The notes beneath the pieces are model-generated. The model was not told the DNA's origin. It searched no databases and saw only the letters and a list, made by a program, of their open reading frames with translations. Shown here in pieces: positions 1-7,213 of a stretch of 35,219 bases of DNA. The DNA is from an uncultured Bacteroidota bacterium (GTDB lineage: Bacteria > Bacteroidota > Bacteroidia > Bacteroidales > VadinHA17), in NCBI GenBank assembly GCA_937864815.1, contig CALMJY010000123.1:1-35219 (forward strand), in the 5' to 3' direction. The translations under genes were made by a program, and so were the position numbers. Positions within the stretch are counted from its first letter, which is position 1. Each line of letters begins with the position of its first letter.

Positions 1-2
1 GG

Positions 3-113
3 CTTAAAGAGGTGATAACAATGGAATTAGTTAGAAATATGTATCTTGGAGTAAAATCATATATTCTGAAATCAGGAAGGCTACCTATAAAGTACATTAC
101 ATATGTAAAATGA
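3..113 (+). CDS. 3' end of an unidentified CDS running in from the window edge
   Basis: This is the only plus-strand frame open to the window edge; the other two hit stops within the first 15 bases. It ends in TGA at 111-113 and encodes about 36 residues ending GRLPIKYITYVK. An internal ATG at 21 would give a 30-residue peptide, but an upstream continuation is equally possible. I do not recognise the family. It precedes selD on the same strand with an 85-nt gap that carries a 33-nt repeat, so the two may share a transcript. It could also be a chance open frame. Confidence 0.3.
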   Translation, partial: LKEVITMELVRNMYLGVKSYILKSGRLPIKYITYVK

Positions 114-117
114 TTTC

Positions 118-150
118 AAGTCCCCCCTGGGGGATTTAGGGGTGGATTTA
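118..150 (+). repeat. 33-nt intergenic repeat, copy 1 (CCCCCCTGGGGG type)
   Basis: The 33 bases here recur identically at 18116-18148. The core CCCCCTGGGGG is palindromic and is followed by ATTTAGGGGTGGATTTA. It lies between the upstream partial CDS and selD. Its intergenic position and perfect conservation over 18 kb suggest a dispersed REP-like element rather than a gene-specific operator. Confidence 0.75.
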
Positions 151-198
151 ACATGGGATGTAGAGGTGAGACTATATTATAGGATTAAAAGTTAAGAA

Positions 199-1239
199 AT
201 GAAAACTGACCTCCTCAAACTTGTTGAATACGGTGGCTGTTCAGCAAAAATACCTGCGAAACAGCTTGAGGAGATATTGAAGTTCCTGCCTCTGCAGTCT
301 GATCCTAATATAATTGTAGATATTGATACTCATGATGATGCCGGAGTTTATAAGATCAATGAAGATCTTGCCCTTGTATTTACAACTGATTTTTTCCCAC
401 CTGTCTGCAGTGATCCATATGAATTCGGACAAATTGCAGCAGCGAACTCAATAAGTGATGTTTATGCAATGGGTGGCGATCCGGTACTTGCTCTTAACAT
501 TGTTATGTTTCCCTCAAAAGGTCTGCCTCTTGAAGCTTATGCCGAGATGCTTAGGGGTGGATTCGATAAGGCTACCGAGGCAGGTGTAAGGATCATCGGG
601 GGACATACAATAGATGATACACCACCGAAATACGGACTTGCGGTTGTTGGCTATGTACATCCCGGAAAGATCATGACAAATTCAGGAGCCAGACCGGGTG
701 ATAAGCTTATCCTTACCAAGCCTTTGGGTACAGGTATCATAATGGCTGCCCAGAGGATGGGTATTGCCGGTCAGGCAGATATTGAAGAGGCCAATAGACA
801 GATGAAGCTTCTGAACAATAAAGGGGCTGAGGTAATGAAGAAGTATGGGATCACGGGCGCCACAGATATCACAGGATTTGGCCTTGCAGGACATGCACTG
901 AAGATGGCAAGGGCGAGCAAAGTTACTGTAAATATCAAAATGAAGAAAGTCCCACTTATAGGAAAAAGCTATAATCTGGTTGATGACGGATGTATTCCGG
1001 GAGCATCATTCCGCAACCTGGAATATTGTGAGAGCGATACGTGCTTTGCACCGGATCTCGATTATAATCTTAAGATGATCGCCTTTGATGCACAGACATC
1101 CGGTGGCCTTTTGATCTGTGTTTCTGAAAGCAAATCAGAGAAGGTATTATCAGATCTTAAAGAGTCTGGTATCTGGCTCCCGGAGATTATCGGTAGTGTA
1201 ACGGAGCACAGTGATAAATTCCTATATTTGAGTAATTAA
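199..1239 (+). CDS. selD: Selenide, water dikinase (selenophosphate synthetase)
   Basis: SelD makes selenophosphate from selenide and ATP, the selenium donor for selenocysteine, 2-selenouridine in tRNA and the selenium cofactor of some molybdenum hydroxylases; it is cytosolic. The 346 residues match the usual full length. Visible landmarks are the catalytic segment GGCSAK (Cys14, Lys17), the acidic nucleotide/metal motif THDDAGVY (44-51), TDFF (63-66), GGH (134-136), DITGFG (223-228) and DAQTSGG (297-303). Residue 14 is encoded by TGT, so this is the Cys form rather than the Sec (TGA) form found in many SelDs. The next gene starts 17 nt downstream, implying an operon. No selA, selB, tRNA-Sec or mnmH lies in the window, so the use of the selenophosphate cannot be read here. 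Confidence 0.95.
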   Translation: MKTDLLKLVEYGGCSAKIPAKQLEEILKFLPLQSDPNIIVDIDTHDDAGVYKINEDLALVFTTDFFPPVCSDPYEFGQIAAANSISDVYAMGGDPVLALNIVMFPSKGLPLEAYAEMLRGGFDKATEAGVRIIGGHTIDDTPPKYGLAVVGYVHPGKIMTNSGARPGDKLILTKPLGTGIIMAAQRMGIAGQADIEEANRQMKLLNNKGAEVMKKYGITGATDITGFGLAGHALKMARASKVTVNIKMKKVPLIGKSYNLVDDGCIPGASFRNLEYCESDTCFAPDLDYNLKMIAFDAQTSGGLLICVSESKSEKVLSDLKESGIWLPEIIGSVTEHSDKFLYLSN

Positions 1240-1256
1240 TCCAGATAATTATCAAG

Positions 1257-2396
1257 ATGCAGGGAAAGAAAACTGATTCCGGAAATATAAGCAGAAGCAT
1301 AAACGGATTATCAAGTCTTATTGGCAATACACCACTTCTGGAGATAGAATTCACTTATAAGAACAAACCTTACCGTCTATATGCAAAAGCCGAACATCTG
1401 AATATGACAGGCAGCATAAAGGACAGGATGGCACTTTACATAATGAAAGAGGCTTATGCAAAAGGAAATCTTAAGCCTGGTGACAGGGTAATTGAGGCAA
1501 CTAGCGGAAATACAGGTATTGCATTTTCTGCAGTGGGCAGAGCTCTGGGACATCCTGTTACAATCTTCATGCCTGACTGGATGAGCGATGAAAGAAAAAA
1601 CCTGATAAGGAGCCTCGGAGCTGAAATTGTGCTTGTGAGTAAAGCAGATGGTGGGTTTCTAGGAAGCATACAACGGACCAGAGAATTGGCTCAGTCATCT
1701 GATAATACATTTCTTCCCAGGCAGTTCGAGAATACCGATAATGTGATGACACATTATACCACTACAGGTCCTGAGATATGGTGGCAGCTGAGGATGCATG
1801 GCAAAAAAGCCGATGCTTTTGTGGCCGGGGTCGGAACCGGAGGAACAATCATGGGTGTAGGTCGTTACCTGAGAGAAATGAATCCTTCAGTGAGGATTTA
1901 TCCTCTGGAACCTTCAAATTCCCCAACTATGACAACAGGTCATAAAGTAGGCTCTCACAGGATACAGGGAATATCGGATGAATTTATACCTGATATTGTA
2001 AAACTTGATCAGCTTGATGAAGTGATTGCTGTTGATGACGGCGACTCAATAATAATGGCTCAGAAGCTTGCAAGAGAACTAGGGATAGCTGTGGGTATTT
2101 CCTCAGGAGCTAATTTTCTCGGGGCTCTGTTGATGCTTGAAAAGCTTGGTTCAGAGGCAACGGTTATTACGATTTTTTCTGATGACAATAAGAAATACCT
2201 CAGTACAGGATTGATGCAGAATGAACCTGTAAAAAAAGGGTATATATCAACTGATGTTAAACTGAAATCCTTTGTTGCACTGAAACGGAATTGCATAACC
2301 TGCTGCAATCCTGATGAATGCAGGATGCTTGTAGACAGGGCTGTCATTAAGGACATTGAGTTTCCCCAATGTTTCCTCAGAAGCCTGAAAAATTGA
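1257..2396 (+). CDS. Cysteine synthase-like PLP enzyme with C-terminal Cys cluster
   Basis: This is a fold-type II PLP enzyme of the CysK/CysM/cystathionine beta-synthase group. The PLP lysine is K55 in GSIKDR, the phosphate- and substrate-loop motifs are TSGNTG (82-87) and GVGTGGT (191-197), and GISSGAN lies at 280-286. The catalytic part ends near residue 325, the usual length for CysK. A further tail of about 50 residues carries [10 protein letters not shown] (C346, C349, C350, C355) plus C372, which looks like a metal or Fe-S site. The tail is not part of ordinary O-acetylserine sulfhydrylase. The start is 17 nt after selD, so co-transcription is likely, and a link to selenium or sulfide handling is inferred. 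A plain cysteine synthase remains the conservative call. Confidence 0.85.
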   Translation: MQGKKTDSGNISRSINGLSSLIGNTPLLEIEFTYKNKPYRLYAKAEHLNMTGSIKDRMALYIMKEAYAKGNLKPGDRVIEATSGNTGIAFSAVGRALGHPVTIFMPDWMSDERKNLIRSLGAEIVLVSKADGGFLGSIQRTRELAQSSDNTFLPRQFENTDNVMTHYTTTGPEIWWQLRMHGKKADAFVAGVGTGGTIMGVGRYLREMNPSVRIYPLEPSNSPTMTTGHKVGSHRIQGISDEFIPDIVKLDQLDEVIAVDDGDSIIMAQKLARELGIAVGISSGANFLGALLMLEKLGSEATVITIFSDDNKKYLSTGLMQNEPVKKGYISTDVKLKSFVALKRNCITCCNPDECRMLVDRAVIKDIEFPQCFLRSLKN

Positions 2397-2411
2397 TTAA
2401 TCTTATTATCT

Positions 2412-2447
2412 CCTTCCGCCTTCCGCCCTTCTGCCTTCCGCCTATTT
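2412..2447. repeat. CCTTCCG heptamer tract between convergent genes
   Basis: Units read CCTTCCG, CCTTCCG, CCCTTCTG, CCTTCCG, CCTATTT. The tract fills the space between the convergent cysK-like gene and the minus-strand gene ending at 2442, and its last unit overlaps that gene's stop codon. It looks like a decaying short tandem repeat. Confidence 0.6.
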
Positions 2448-3560
2448 CTTAATATATTGTGTCCTTATCGCTTTCTCAAATACTATCCAGTCGTCCTTTG
2501 TCATCCTCTCAGGGGTGAAAAGACAGATTCCGGCAGCTCCATTTTCCATCGATTCCCTGATTGCCGGTTCAAGTTCTTCGGGCGACAAGCCATGATTTTC
2601 AGGATCAGGATTTGAGGCTTTACCGGCAGGATCAGGACAAATAAAAAGTCCGCTGTAGAGAGGTATTTTATTATTCAGGGCTGATACACCTTCATTGCAC
2701 ATATCTCCAATCCACTTTGTTCCCTCCAGATAAAAGTCATTATATAGCATTGGATAAACCGCATCGAGGTTCCACTTATCCCATTCCTGCCTGACGATAA
2801 CCTTTGCCACAGAATTAGGACCGGGGAAAACTGCAGCAGTGATCTTTTTGTTTTTTGCATGCACTGCTTCTGTTAAATTATTAACAAGACTGGTTATAAG
2901 ATCATACCTGAACTGCTTCCATTTTTCAACCTGTGACGGATCTTCAACACTCTTTATATCAATACCTGTAGCAGACAGAAAATCATTGACACATTTGTCA
3001 CAATAGCAATAATCGAACTGAGGAAATTCCCTGTCCATTACCAGGTTATATTTCTTCCAGAGGCCTTTGGCAAGGATAACATCAGGAAAACGAATAAAAT
3101 CGAGGTGGACACCATCAACTTCCGGTATTTCAGCCACTTTAACATACATATCCTTAAGATATTTCTGCACCTCTTCACGGTTAGGGCATACAAAATGATA
3201 ATGGTCGGCATAAGCAGGTTTATCATATGCCGATTCACCAACCCCGTTAACAGCATACCATTCCGGTTTCATATCCGGATTATAGTTCTGGGTAAGTGTT
3301 GGGATCCAGGTATGAAATTCAAGACCAACCTCCTTAGCAATTTTACCAACTCGTTTATAGGCTTCAATATTCCAGCCAGAGTTATACATCAGGCCGTCAA
3401 CACCTTTATTCTTTAGGTCCTGTAATTTTGATTTTATTTCTGTATCAGTTGCTTTTCCCGGGCCTCCGGTCCATGCATAGACGGGAATTTTCCTGAATTC
3501 TTCACAAGAAAATGAAACCAGCAGGATTGCTGTTATTATCAGTGATAATACTTTTTTCAT
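2442..3560 (-). CDS. Lipoprotein glycosyl hydrolase-like (GHL10 / TIM-barrel type)
   Basis: The 372-residue protein begins with a type II signal peptide ending in the lipobox VSFSC (Cys19), so it is probably a lipoprotein. The body looks like a TIM barrel of the glycosyl-hydrolase-like GHL10 group. KGVDGLMYNSGW (52-63) fits an early strand/helix, and VDGVHLDFIRFPD (148-160) is the hallmark DGxHLDxxRxP strand with its acidic residue. A YCYCDKC cluster (C185, C187, C190) may bind a metal or form disulfides. Substrate is unknown, since few members of the group are characterised. A good -7 element lies about 29 nt upstream of the ATG. The gene is transcribed alone, convergent with the selD operon. 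Confidence 0.75.
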   Translation of the reverse strand: MKKVLSLIITAILLVSFSCEEFRKIPVYAWTGGPGKATDTEIKSKLQDLKNKGVDGLMYNSGWNIEAYKRVGKIAKEVGLEFHTWIPTLTQNYNPDMKPEWYAVNGVGESAYDKPAYADHYHFVCPNREEVQKYLKDMYVKVAEIPEVDGVHLDFIRFPDVILAKGLWKKYNLVMDREFPQFDYCYCDKCVNDFLSATGIDIKSVEDPSQVEKWKQFRYDLITSLVNNLTEAVHAKNKKITAAVFPGPNSVAKVIVRQEWDKWNLDAVYPMLYNDFYLEGTKWIGDMCNEGVSALNNKIPLYSGLFICPDPAGKASNPDPENHGLSPEELEPAIRESMENGAAGICLFTPERMTKDDWIVFEKAIRTQYIKK

Positions 3561-3588
3561 TGATGTCTGTATTTATTATTTGTATTTT

Positions 3589-3596
3589 CAAAGATA
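3589..3596 (-). promoter_or_regulatory. -7 element TATCTTTG for the GHL10-like lipoprotein
   Basis: On the minus strand this reads TATCTTTG, a perfect match to the Bacteroidota TAnnTTTG -7 consensus. It lies 28 nt before the ATG at 3560. No clear TTTG at -33 was found. Confidence 0.5.
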
Positions 3597-3631
3597 AGAA
3601 TCACAAAGAATTTTGGGATAAATAATCTTAC

Positions 3632-3787
3632 TCAGTCGTGGTACCCTTCATTATTATCAGATAATGAGAAGTGATAGATCCTCTTATCCTCGTTATAGAC
3701 AATGATTTTAATTGTAGTATTATCTCCTGAATAATTGATGGCATTCTCAATCAGATTCTGAAATATCGACAGGATAGGTGATTTCAT
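3632..3787 (-). pseudogene. Fragment of phoR (HATPase N-box region)
   Basis: The frame ATG(3787) to TGA(3632) encodes 51 residues. Residues 2-45 are nearly identical to PhoR residues 496-539 of this window: both share [29 protein letters not shown] and YHFSLSDN. The DNA is also clearly alignable (3651-3785 with 10163-10297). The copy stops just before the G1 box, so it has no dimerisation, phospho-acceptor or complete ATP-binding part. An in-frame stop sits 8 codons before the ATG. It is best read as a remnant of a duplicated kinase rather than a working gene, though a short dominant-negative peptide cannot be excluded. Confidence 0.8.
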
Positions 3788-3868
3788 CTCCGGGGAGGGA
3801 TTCTGTTAATTAAATGAAATACATTTAAAAAAGAATTTTAAGTCATACGTCAGACATTTTACAGTATT

Positions 3869-3897
3869 TGTAATAATAACTTCAAAGAAATGTAACA
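3869..3897 (+). promoter_or_regulatory. Candidate Pho-box-like array upstream of the orphan promoter
   Basis: Seven-base units at 11-bp period read TGTAATA (3869), CTTCAAA (3880) and TGTAACA (3891). The last unit is separated by exactly 31 nt from the -7 element at 3929, the same distance as at phoB and at the TonB receptor. The middle unit is weak. Orientation relative to the promoter matches the two better sites. Confidence 0.4.
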
Positions 3898-3928
3898 AGA
3901 ATGCTTAAGATAATCCGGATAGGTCTTG

Positions 3929-3936
3929 TAATTTTG
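3929..3936 (+). promoter_or_regulatory. Orphan -7 element TAATTTTG
   Basis: This is a perfect TAnnTTTG match on the plus strand with no protein gene for nearly 400 nt downstream. A terminator-like hairpin follows at 4038-4069, so the pair would bound a transcript of about 125 nt. No good TTTG -33 element is visible, as expected for an activator-dependent promoter. Confidence 0.4.
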
Positions 3937-3942
3937 TAGTGT

Positions 3943-4069
3943 TCAGAAGATAAGAATTGATTCCTGCAAATGTTTTTATGATCATTTATTCTATCAGGCA
4001 TATAAATTTTTAGGTTTTTTTAGGTTGTTTTAGTGAGCAGTACTTCTATAGGGAGTACTGTTTTTTTTT
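3943..4069 (+). ncRNA. Putative small RNA between orphan promoter and terminator
   Basis: A consensus -7 element (3929-3936) and an intrinsic terminator (4038-4069) enclose about 125 nt with no credible ORF; the longest has 11 codons (3978-4013). The 5' end is estimated from the -7 element. The interior is U-rich, with runs such as AGGTTTTTTTAGG. No known RNA family was recognised. If the upstream array is a real PhoB site, the RNA would be phosphate-regulated. All of this is inferred from signal order and spacing. Confidence 0.35.
4038..4069 (+). terminator. Intrinsic terminator with nine-T tail
   Basis: CAGTACT (4038-4044) pairs with AGTACTG (4054-4060) across a 9-nt loop, followed by nine T residues. 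No annotated gene ends upstream on this strand for 1.6 kb, which is the main reason to suspect a non-coding transcript. Confidence 0.7.
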
Positions 4070-4331
4070 CAGTCAGGAGTCGAATTTTTTTTGTGATAAA
4101 GTATCTTTTCAATCATAACCTGGAATAAATGTTTAGGATCAAAATTACTCTGTTAATGTATTAACAATAAAATGTATAATAATTAATTCAATAATTACGA
4201 TTTTGTTAAATGATAAGTATTTGTTGAAGGAATCTGAGATTTAAAGATTAATTTAGAATTAATGTTTCTGAAAATGATGTTAATAAATGTAATCAGCCTT
4301 TTCTGACAGATTGATTATAATTAAATATTCT

Positions 4332-6071
4332 ATGGAAATGATTTCTGATAAACAAGCAAAATCCGGAGATTTAAAAACCGAAAAATCCCTTCGATTACTA
4401 CCCGGTATCATTATAATAATAATCCAATCGCTGGTACGATTTGCGTTACCTGCTATCATACCAAGCGATGAAGCTTTAATGATAGCTGTTTTCGGAGGAG
4501 TCGTTGGTGGATTGGCAGTCGTTGTTTGGTGGTTGTTCTTTAGCCATGCACCAAAGCTGGATAGATATGGCACCATAGTGTTGATGGTCGCAGGCTTGTT
4601 CCTGGCATCGCGCTTGCTGGATAAATCAATAGCGACCGCAAACATGGGATTGATGTTCATCTTGAATTCTATCCCGGTAATGAGTCTTGCCTTTGTTCTC
4701 TGCCTGGTGGCAAGTCGTCATCTATCAGTCAGGATCCGTCGGACAGCAATGATTGTCACTATCCTGCTTGCTTCCGGAGTGTGGACCCTCCTCCGTACAA
4801 ATGGCATGTCAAGCAATCTTCATTACTATTTTACATGGCGATGGGCAAAAACTCAGGAGGAGATATTTCTGGCTCAGACCTTAAATGAAAAAATGATACC
4901 GGACCAGGGAATATCAGACGGCAGGGACTGGCCGGGTTTCAGAGGACCCGACCGCGATGGCATTGTCCATGGTTCAACGATCAAGACAGACTGGATTTCT
5001 TCACCACCTGAAGAATTATGGCGCCGGCAGATCGGTCCCGGTTGTTCATCATTTGCAGTTAAAAGTGGACTTCTGTTTACACAGGAACAAAGAGGTGATG
5101 AAGAGGTTGTAACATGTTATAACTTAAGTAATGGAGAATTAGTTTGGATACATAGCGATAAGGCACGGTTCTGGGACTCTCATGCCGGCGCTGGTCCTCG
5201 CGCAACGCCTACCTTTCACAATAATCGTATATACACATTTGGTGCTACCGGAATCCTGAATGCGCTTGACGCAATGAATGGCTCTGTGATCTGGTCCAGG
5301 AATGCTGCTAATGATACTGGTGCTAAGAACTCAGGATGGGGTTTCACCAGCTCTCCCCTTGTAACAGACAGTTTGGTTTTTATAGCTGCATCCGGTATTC
5401 TTGCAGCATATGATCTGGCTACAGGCCGGCCAGAATGGTTAGGACCTGATTATGGTAAAAGTTATAGTTCACCACATCTTATTACGATTGATGGAGTAAA
5501 CCAGATTGTTTTGATGAGTGACTCAGGTGCAATCAGTCTTGCCCCATCAGATGGAAAGCTTCTCTGGAAGCATCTATGGCCGTTACAGGACCGTGTGTTA
5601 CAACCAGCAATAACAACTGAAGGTAATATCCTGCTGAACGGAAGTATGACTAATGGCACCAGATCGATCACAGTGGTGCATGAATCAGACAATTGGAAAG
5701 TTACAGAGAACTGGACAACAACTGGGCTTAAACCAAACTTCAATGATTTTGTTGTACATAATGAATACGCTTATGGCTTTAATGGCCGCAGCCTTACATG
5801 CATTAATATTAAGAACGGGAGGCGCACATGGCAGCAGGGACGATACGGTGGTCAGTTATTACTTCTGGCTGACCAGGATATATTACTGGTGTTAACGGAA
5901 ACCGGCGAACTGGCACTGGTCGCTGCAGATCCTGAAAAGTTTACCGAATTATCACGGGTACCTGCAATAAAGGGCAGAACATGGAACCACCCCATACTTG
6001 CACAGGATATACTTGTAGTTCGCAATAGCGAGGAGATGGCTGCATTCAGCCTTTCACCTGAAGGCAGATGA
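4332..6071 (+). CDS. Membrane-anchored PQQ-like beta-propeller protein
   Basis: The track ORF opens with TTG at 4311; the first ATG, at 4332, is the better start (about 579 residues). The N-terminal 160 residues carry roughly five hydrophobic segments, including LLPGIIIIII, GGVVGGLAVVVWWLFF and AMIVTILLASGVW. After a short linker comes DWPGFRGPDRDG, the usual entry into PQQ-like propellers of the WPxFRGPxRDG type. Repeated blade motifs follow, such as VTCYNLSNGELVW, LNALDAMNGSVIW and LAAYDLATGRPEW. The propeller is probably periplasmic and may act as a scaffold or a dehydrogenase-like domain. No PQQ-dehydrogenase or haem motif was seen, so catalysis is unproven. It stands alone, with no operon partner. 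Confidence 0.75.
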   Translation: MEMISDKQAKSGDLKTEKSLRLLPGIIIIIIQSLVRFALPAIIPSDEALMIAVFGGVVGGLAVVVWWLFFSHAPKLDRYGTIVLMVAGLFLASRLLDKSIATANMGLMFILNSIPVMSLAFVLCLVASRHLSVRIRRTAMIVTILLASGVWTLLRTNGMSSNLHYYFTWRWAKTQEEIFLAQTLNEKMIPDQGISDGRDWPGFRGPDRDGIVHGSTIKTDWISSPPEELWRRQIGPGCSSFAVKSGLLFTQEQRGDEEVVTCYNLSNGELVWIHSDKARFWDSHAGAGPRATPTFHNNRIYTFGATGILNALDAMNGSVIWSRNAANDTGAKNSGWGFTSSPLVTDSLVFIAASGILAAYDLATGRPEWLGPDYGKSYSSPHLITIDGVNQIVLMSDSGAISLAPSDGKLLWKHLWPLQDRVLQPAITTEGNILLNGSMTNGTRSITVVHESDNWKVTENWTTTGLKPNFNDFVVHNEYAYGFNGRSLTCINIKNGRRTWQQGRYGGQLLLLADQDILLVLTETGELALVAADPEKFTELSRVPAIKGRTWNHPILAQDILVVRNSEEMAAFSLSPEGR

Positions 6072-6164
6072 GAATAATCAGGATCTGGGACCAGACTATT
6101 CAATCTGCTTGCTGTGATTTTGAATTTGATGATTATAAAAACATATTTATTCAAACTCTGATAT

Positions 6165-6656
6165 ATGAAAACAATACTGCACTGGAATAAAGGATTTTTA
6201 AATCAGGACTACAAGATATATTCAAATGATACTCTTGTTGGAACACTAAAAGGACAGACATGGTCGCGTAACGCTGAAGCTAAAATAAATAGCAGGAAGC
6301 TCTGGTTTAAGGTTAATGGTGTTTTTAATCAGGATATTCAGATAATTGATGCTGAGAATGATCTGGTTATCGGAACTATTAAATACAACACATGGATGAC
6401 AAAAGCTACAATCGATTACCCGGGAGGAGTGGCAAACTGGAAATACAATAATTTCTGGTGTACAAAGTTTTGTATTACTGATAACGAGGGTAAAGAGATA
6501 AACTATCATGGTTCATCTTCCGGTGGAAGAATTGAATTTGACAATCATAATGATTTAATGATTTTATCAGGACTTTATCTTCTAAATTATTACTGGCAAA
6601 AATCAGTGACACTATTGTTAGTCATTTTATTGCCTGTCTGGATAACAATTTTCTGA
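6165..6656 (+). CDS. Small beta-rich protein with C-terminal membrane segment, unknown function
   Basis: This 163-residue protein starts at ATG 6165, 93 nt after the propeller gene. The first 130 residues alternate short strands (DYKIYSNDTLVGTL, DIQIIDAENDLVIGTIKYN, WCTKFCITDNEGKEI) in a pattern like the LURP-one/scramblase-like or tubby-like fold. That fold link is only a resemblance. The C-terminus has hydrophobic stretches (LMILSGLYLLNYYW, VTLLLVILLPVWITIF) that could anchor it in the membrane. No catalytic motif was recognised. Confidence 0.6.
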   Translation: MKTILHWNKGFLNQDYKIYSNDTLVGTLKGQTWSRNAEAKINSRKLWFKVNGVFNQDIQIIDAENDLVIGTIKYNTWMTKATIDYPGGVANWKYNNFWCTKFCITDNEGKEINYHGSSSGGRIEFDNHNDLMILSGLYLLNYYWQKSVTLLLVILLPVWITIF

Positions 6657-6708
6657 TAATATGGAATTTGAGTATCGGCAATCATAAACAAATTTCCTGA
6701 TATGTTTT

Positions 6709-6885
6709 GGAGATTCCTCGCTAACGCTCGGAATGACAAGCCATTAGTATGCAGGGGTGAGGGGGGTGAAAAGCGGCGATTCGCCTTCATACTTTTAAAG
6801 TTTTATTGAATATTGCACGAATCGCCGCTTTTCACCCCAATAAACTCAAAAGAATCTGTCATTCCGAACGAAGTGAGGAATCTCC
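6709..6885. repeat. Nested inverted repeat, MITE-like
   Basis: The outer arms are 6709-6738 (GGAGATTCCTCGCTAACGCT...) and 6857-6885 (its near reverse complement, with one indel and a few mismatches). The inner arms are 6763-6783 and 6818-6838, a perfect 21-nt inverted repeat containing GAAAAGCGGCGATTCG. No transposase lies inside. The outer sequence resembles the widespread bacterial ATTCCGAGCGAAGYGAGGAATCT family. The 557-nt gap 6657-7213 holds this element and no supported gene. Confidence 0.8.
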
Positions 6886-7213
6886 AGCCAAATATCACCA
6901 AATATTTTATGTTAATCATTCCCGACACTCAGAATATGGAATCAGAACATTTCCGATTACATGTGAGTCAGTTTTGGGAATAAGTTATAAAACTGCTATT
7001 GAAATAATCCAGCAGCATAGATCTCAGGCATATCTTCCAGATCAATGAAAGCAGTGTGCACACCTGTGGCTTTCATCACAAAAGGAGTTTCGGACACAAA
7101 ATGAATTTTCATTTTGTATTTAAATTATCGCCAATGATTATTTCGATTACTAGGGAATTGTGATTGTATGATTCAATTCTGAATTTTCTGAAAAATCTCC
7201 GGTAATAAATACT

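Noticed and set aside
238-240. Selenocysteine codon at the SelD active site
   Set aside because: The codon is TGT (Cys14), not TGA, so there is no SECIS requirement here.
6806-7048. ORF of 80 residues
   Set aside because: It runs through the nested inverted repeat and has no family features; a chance frame.
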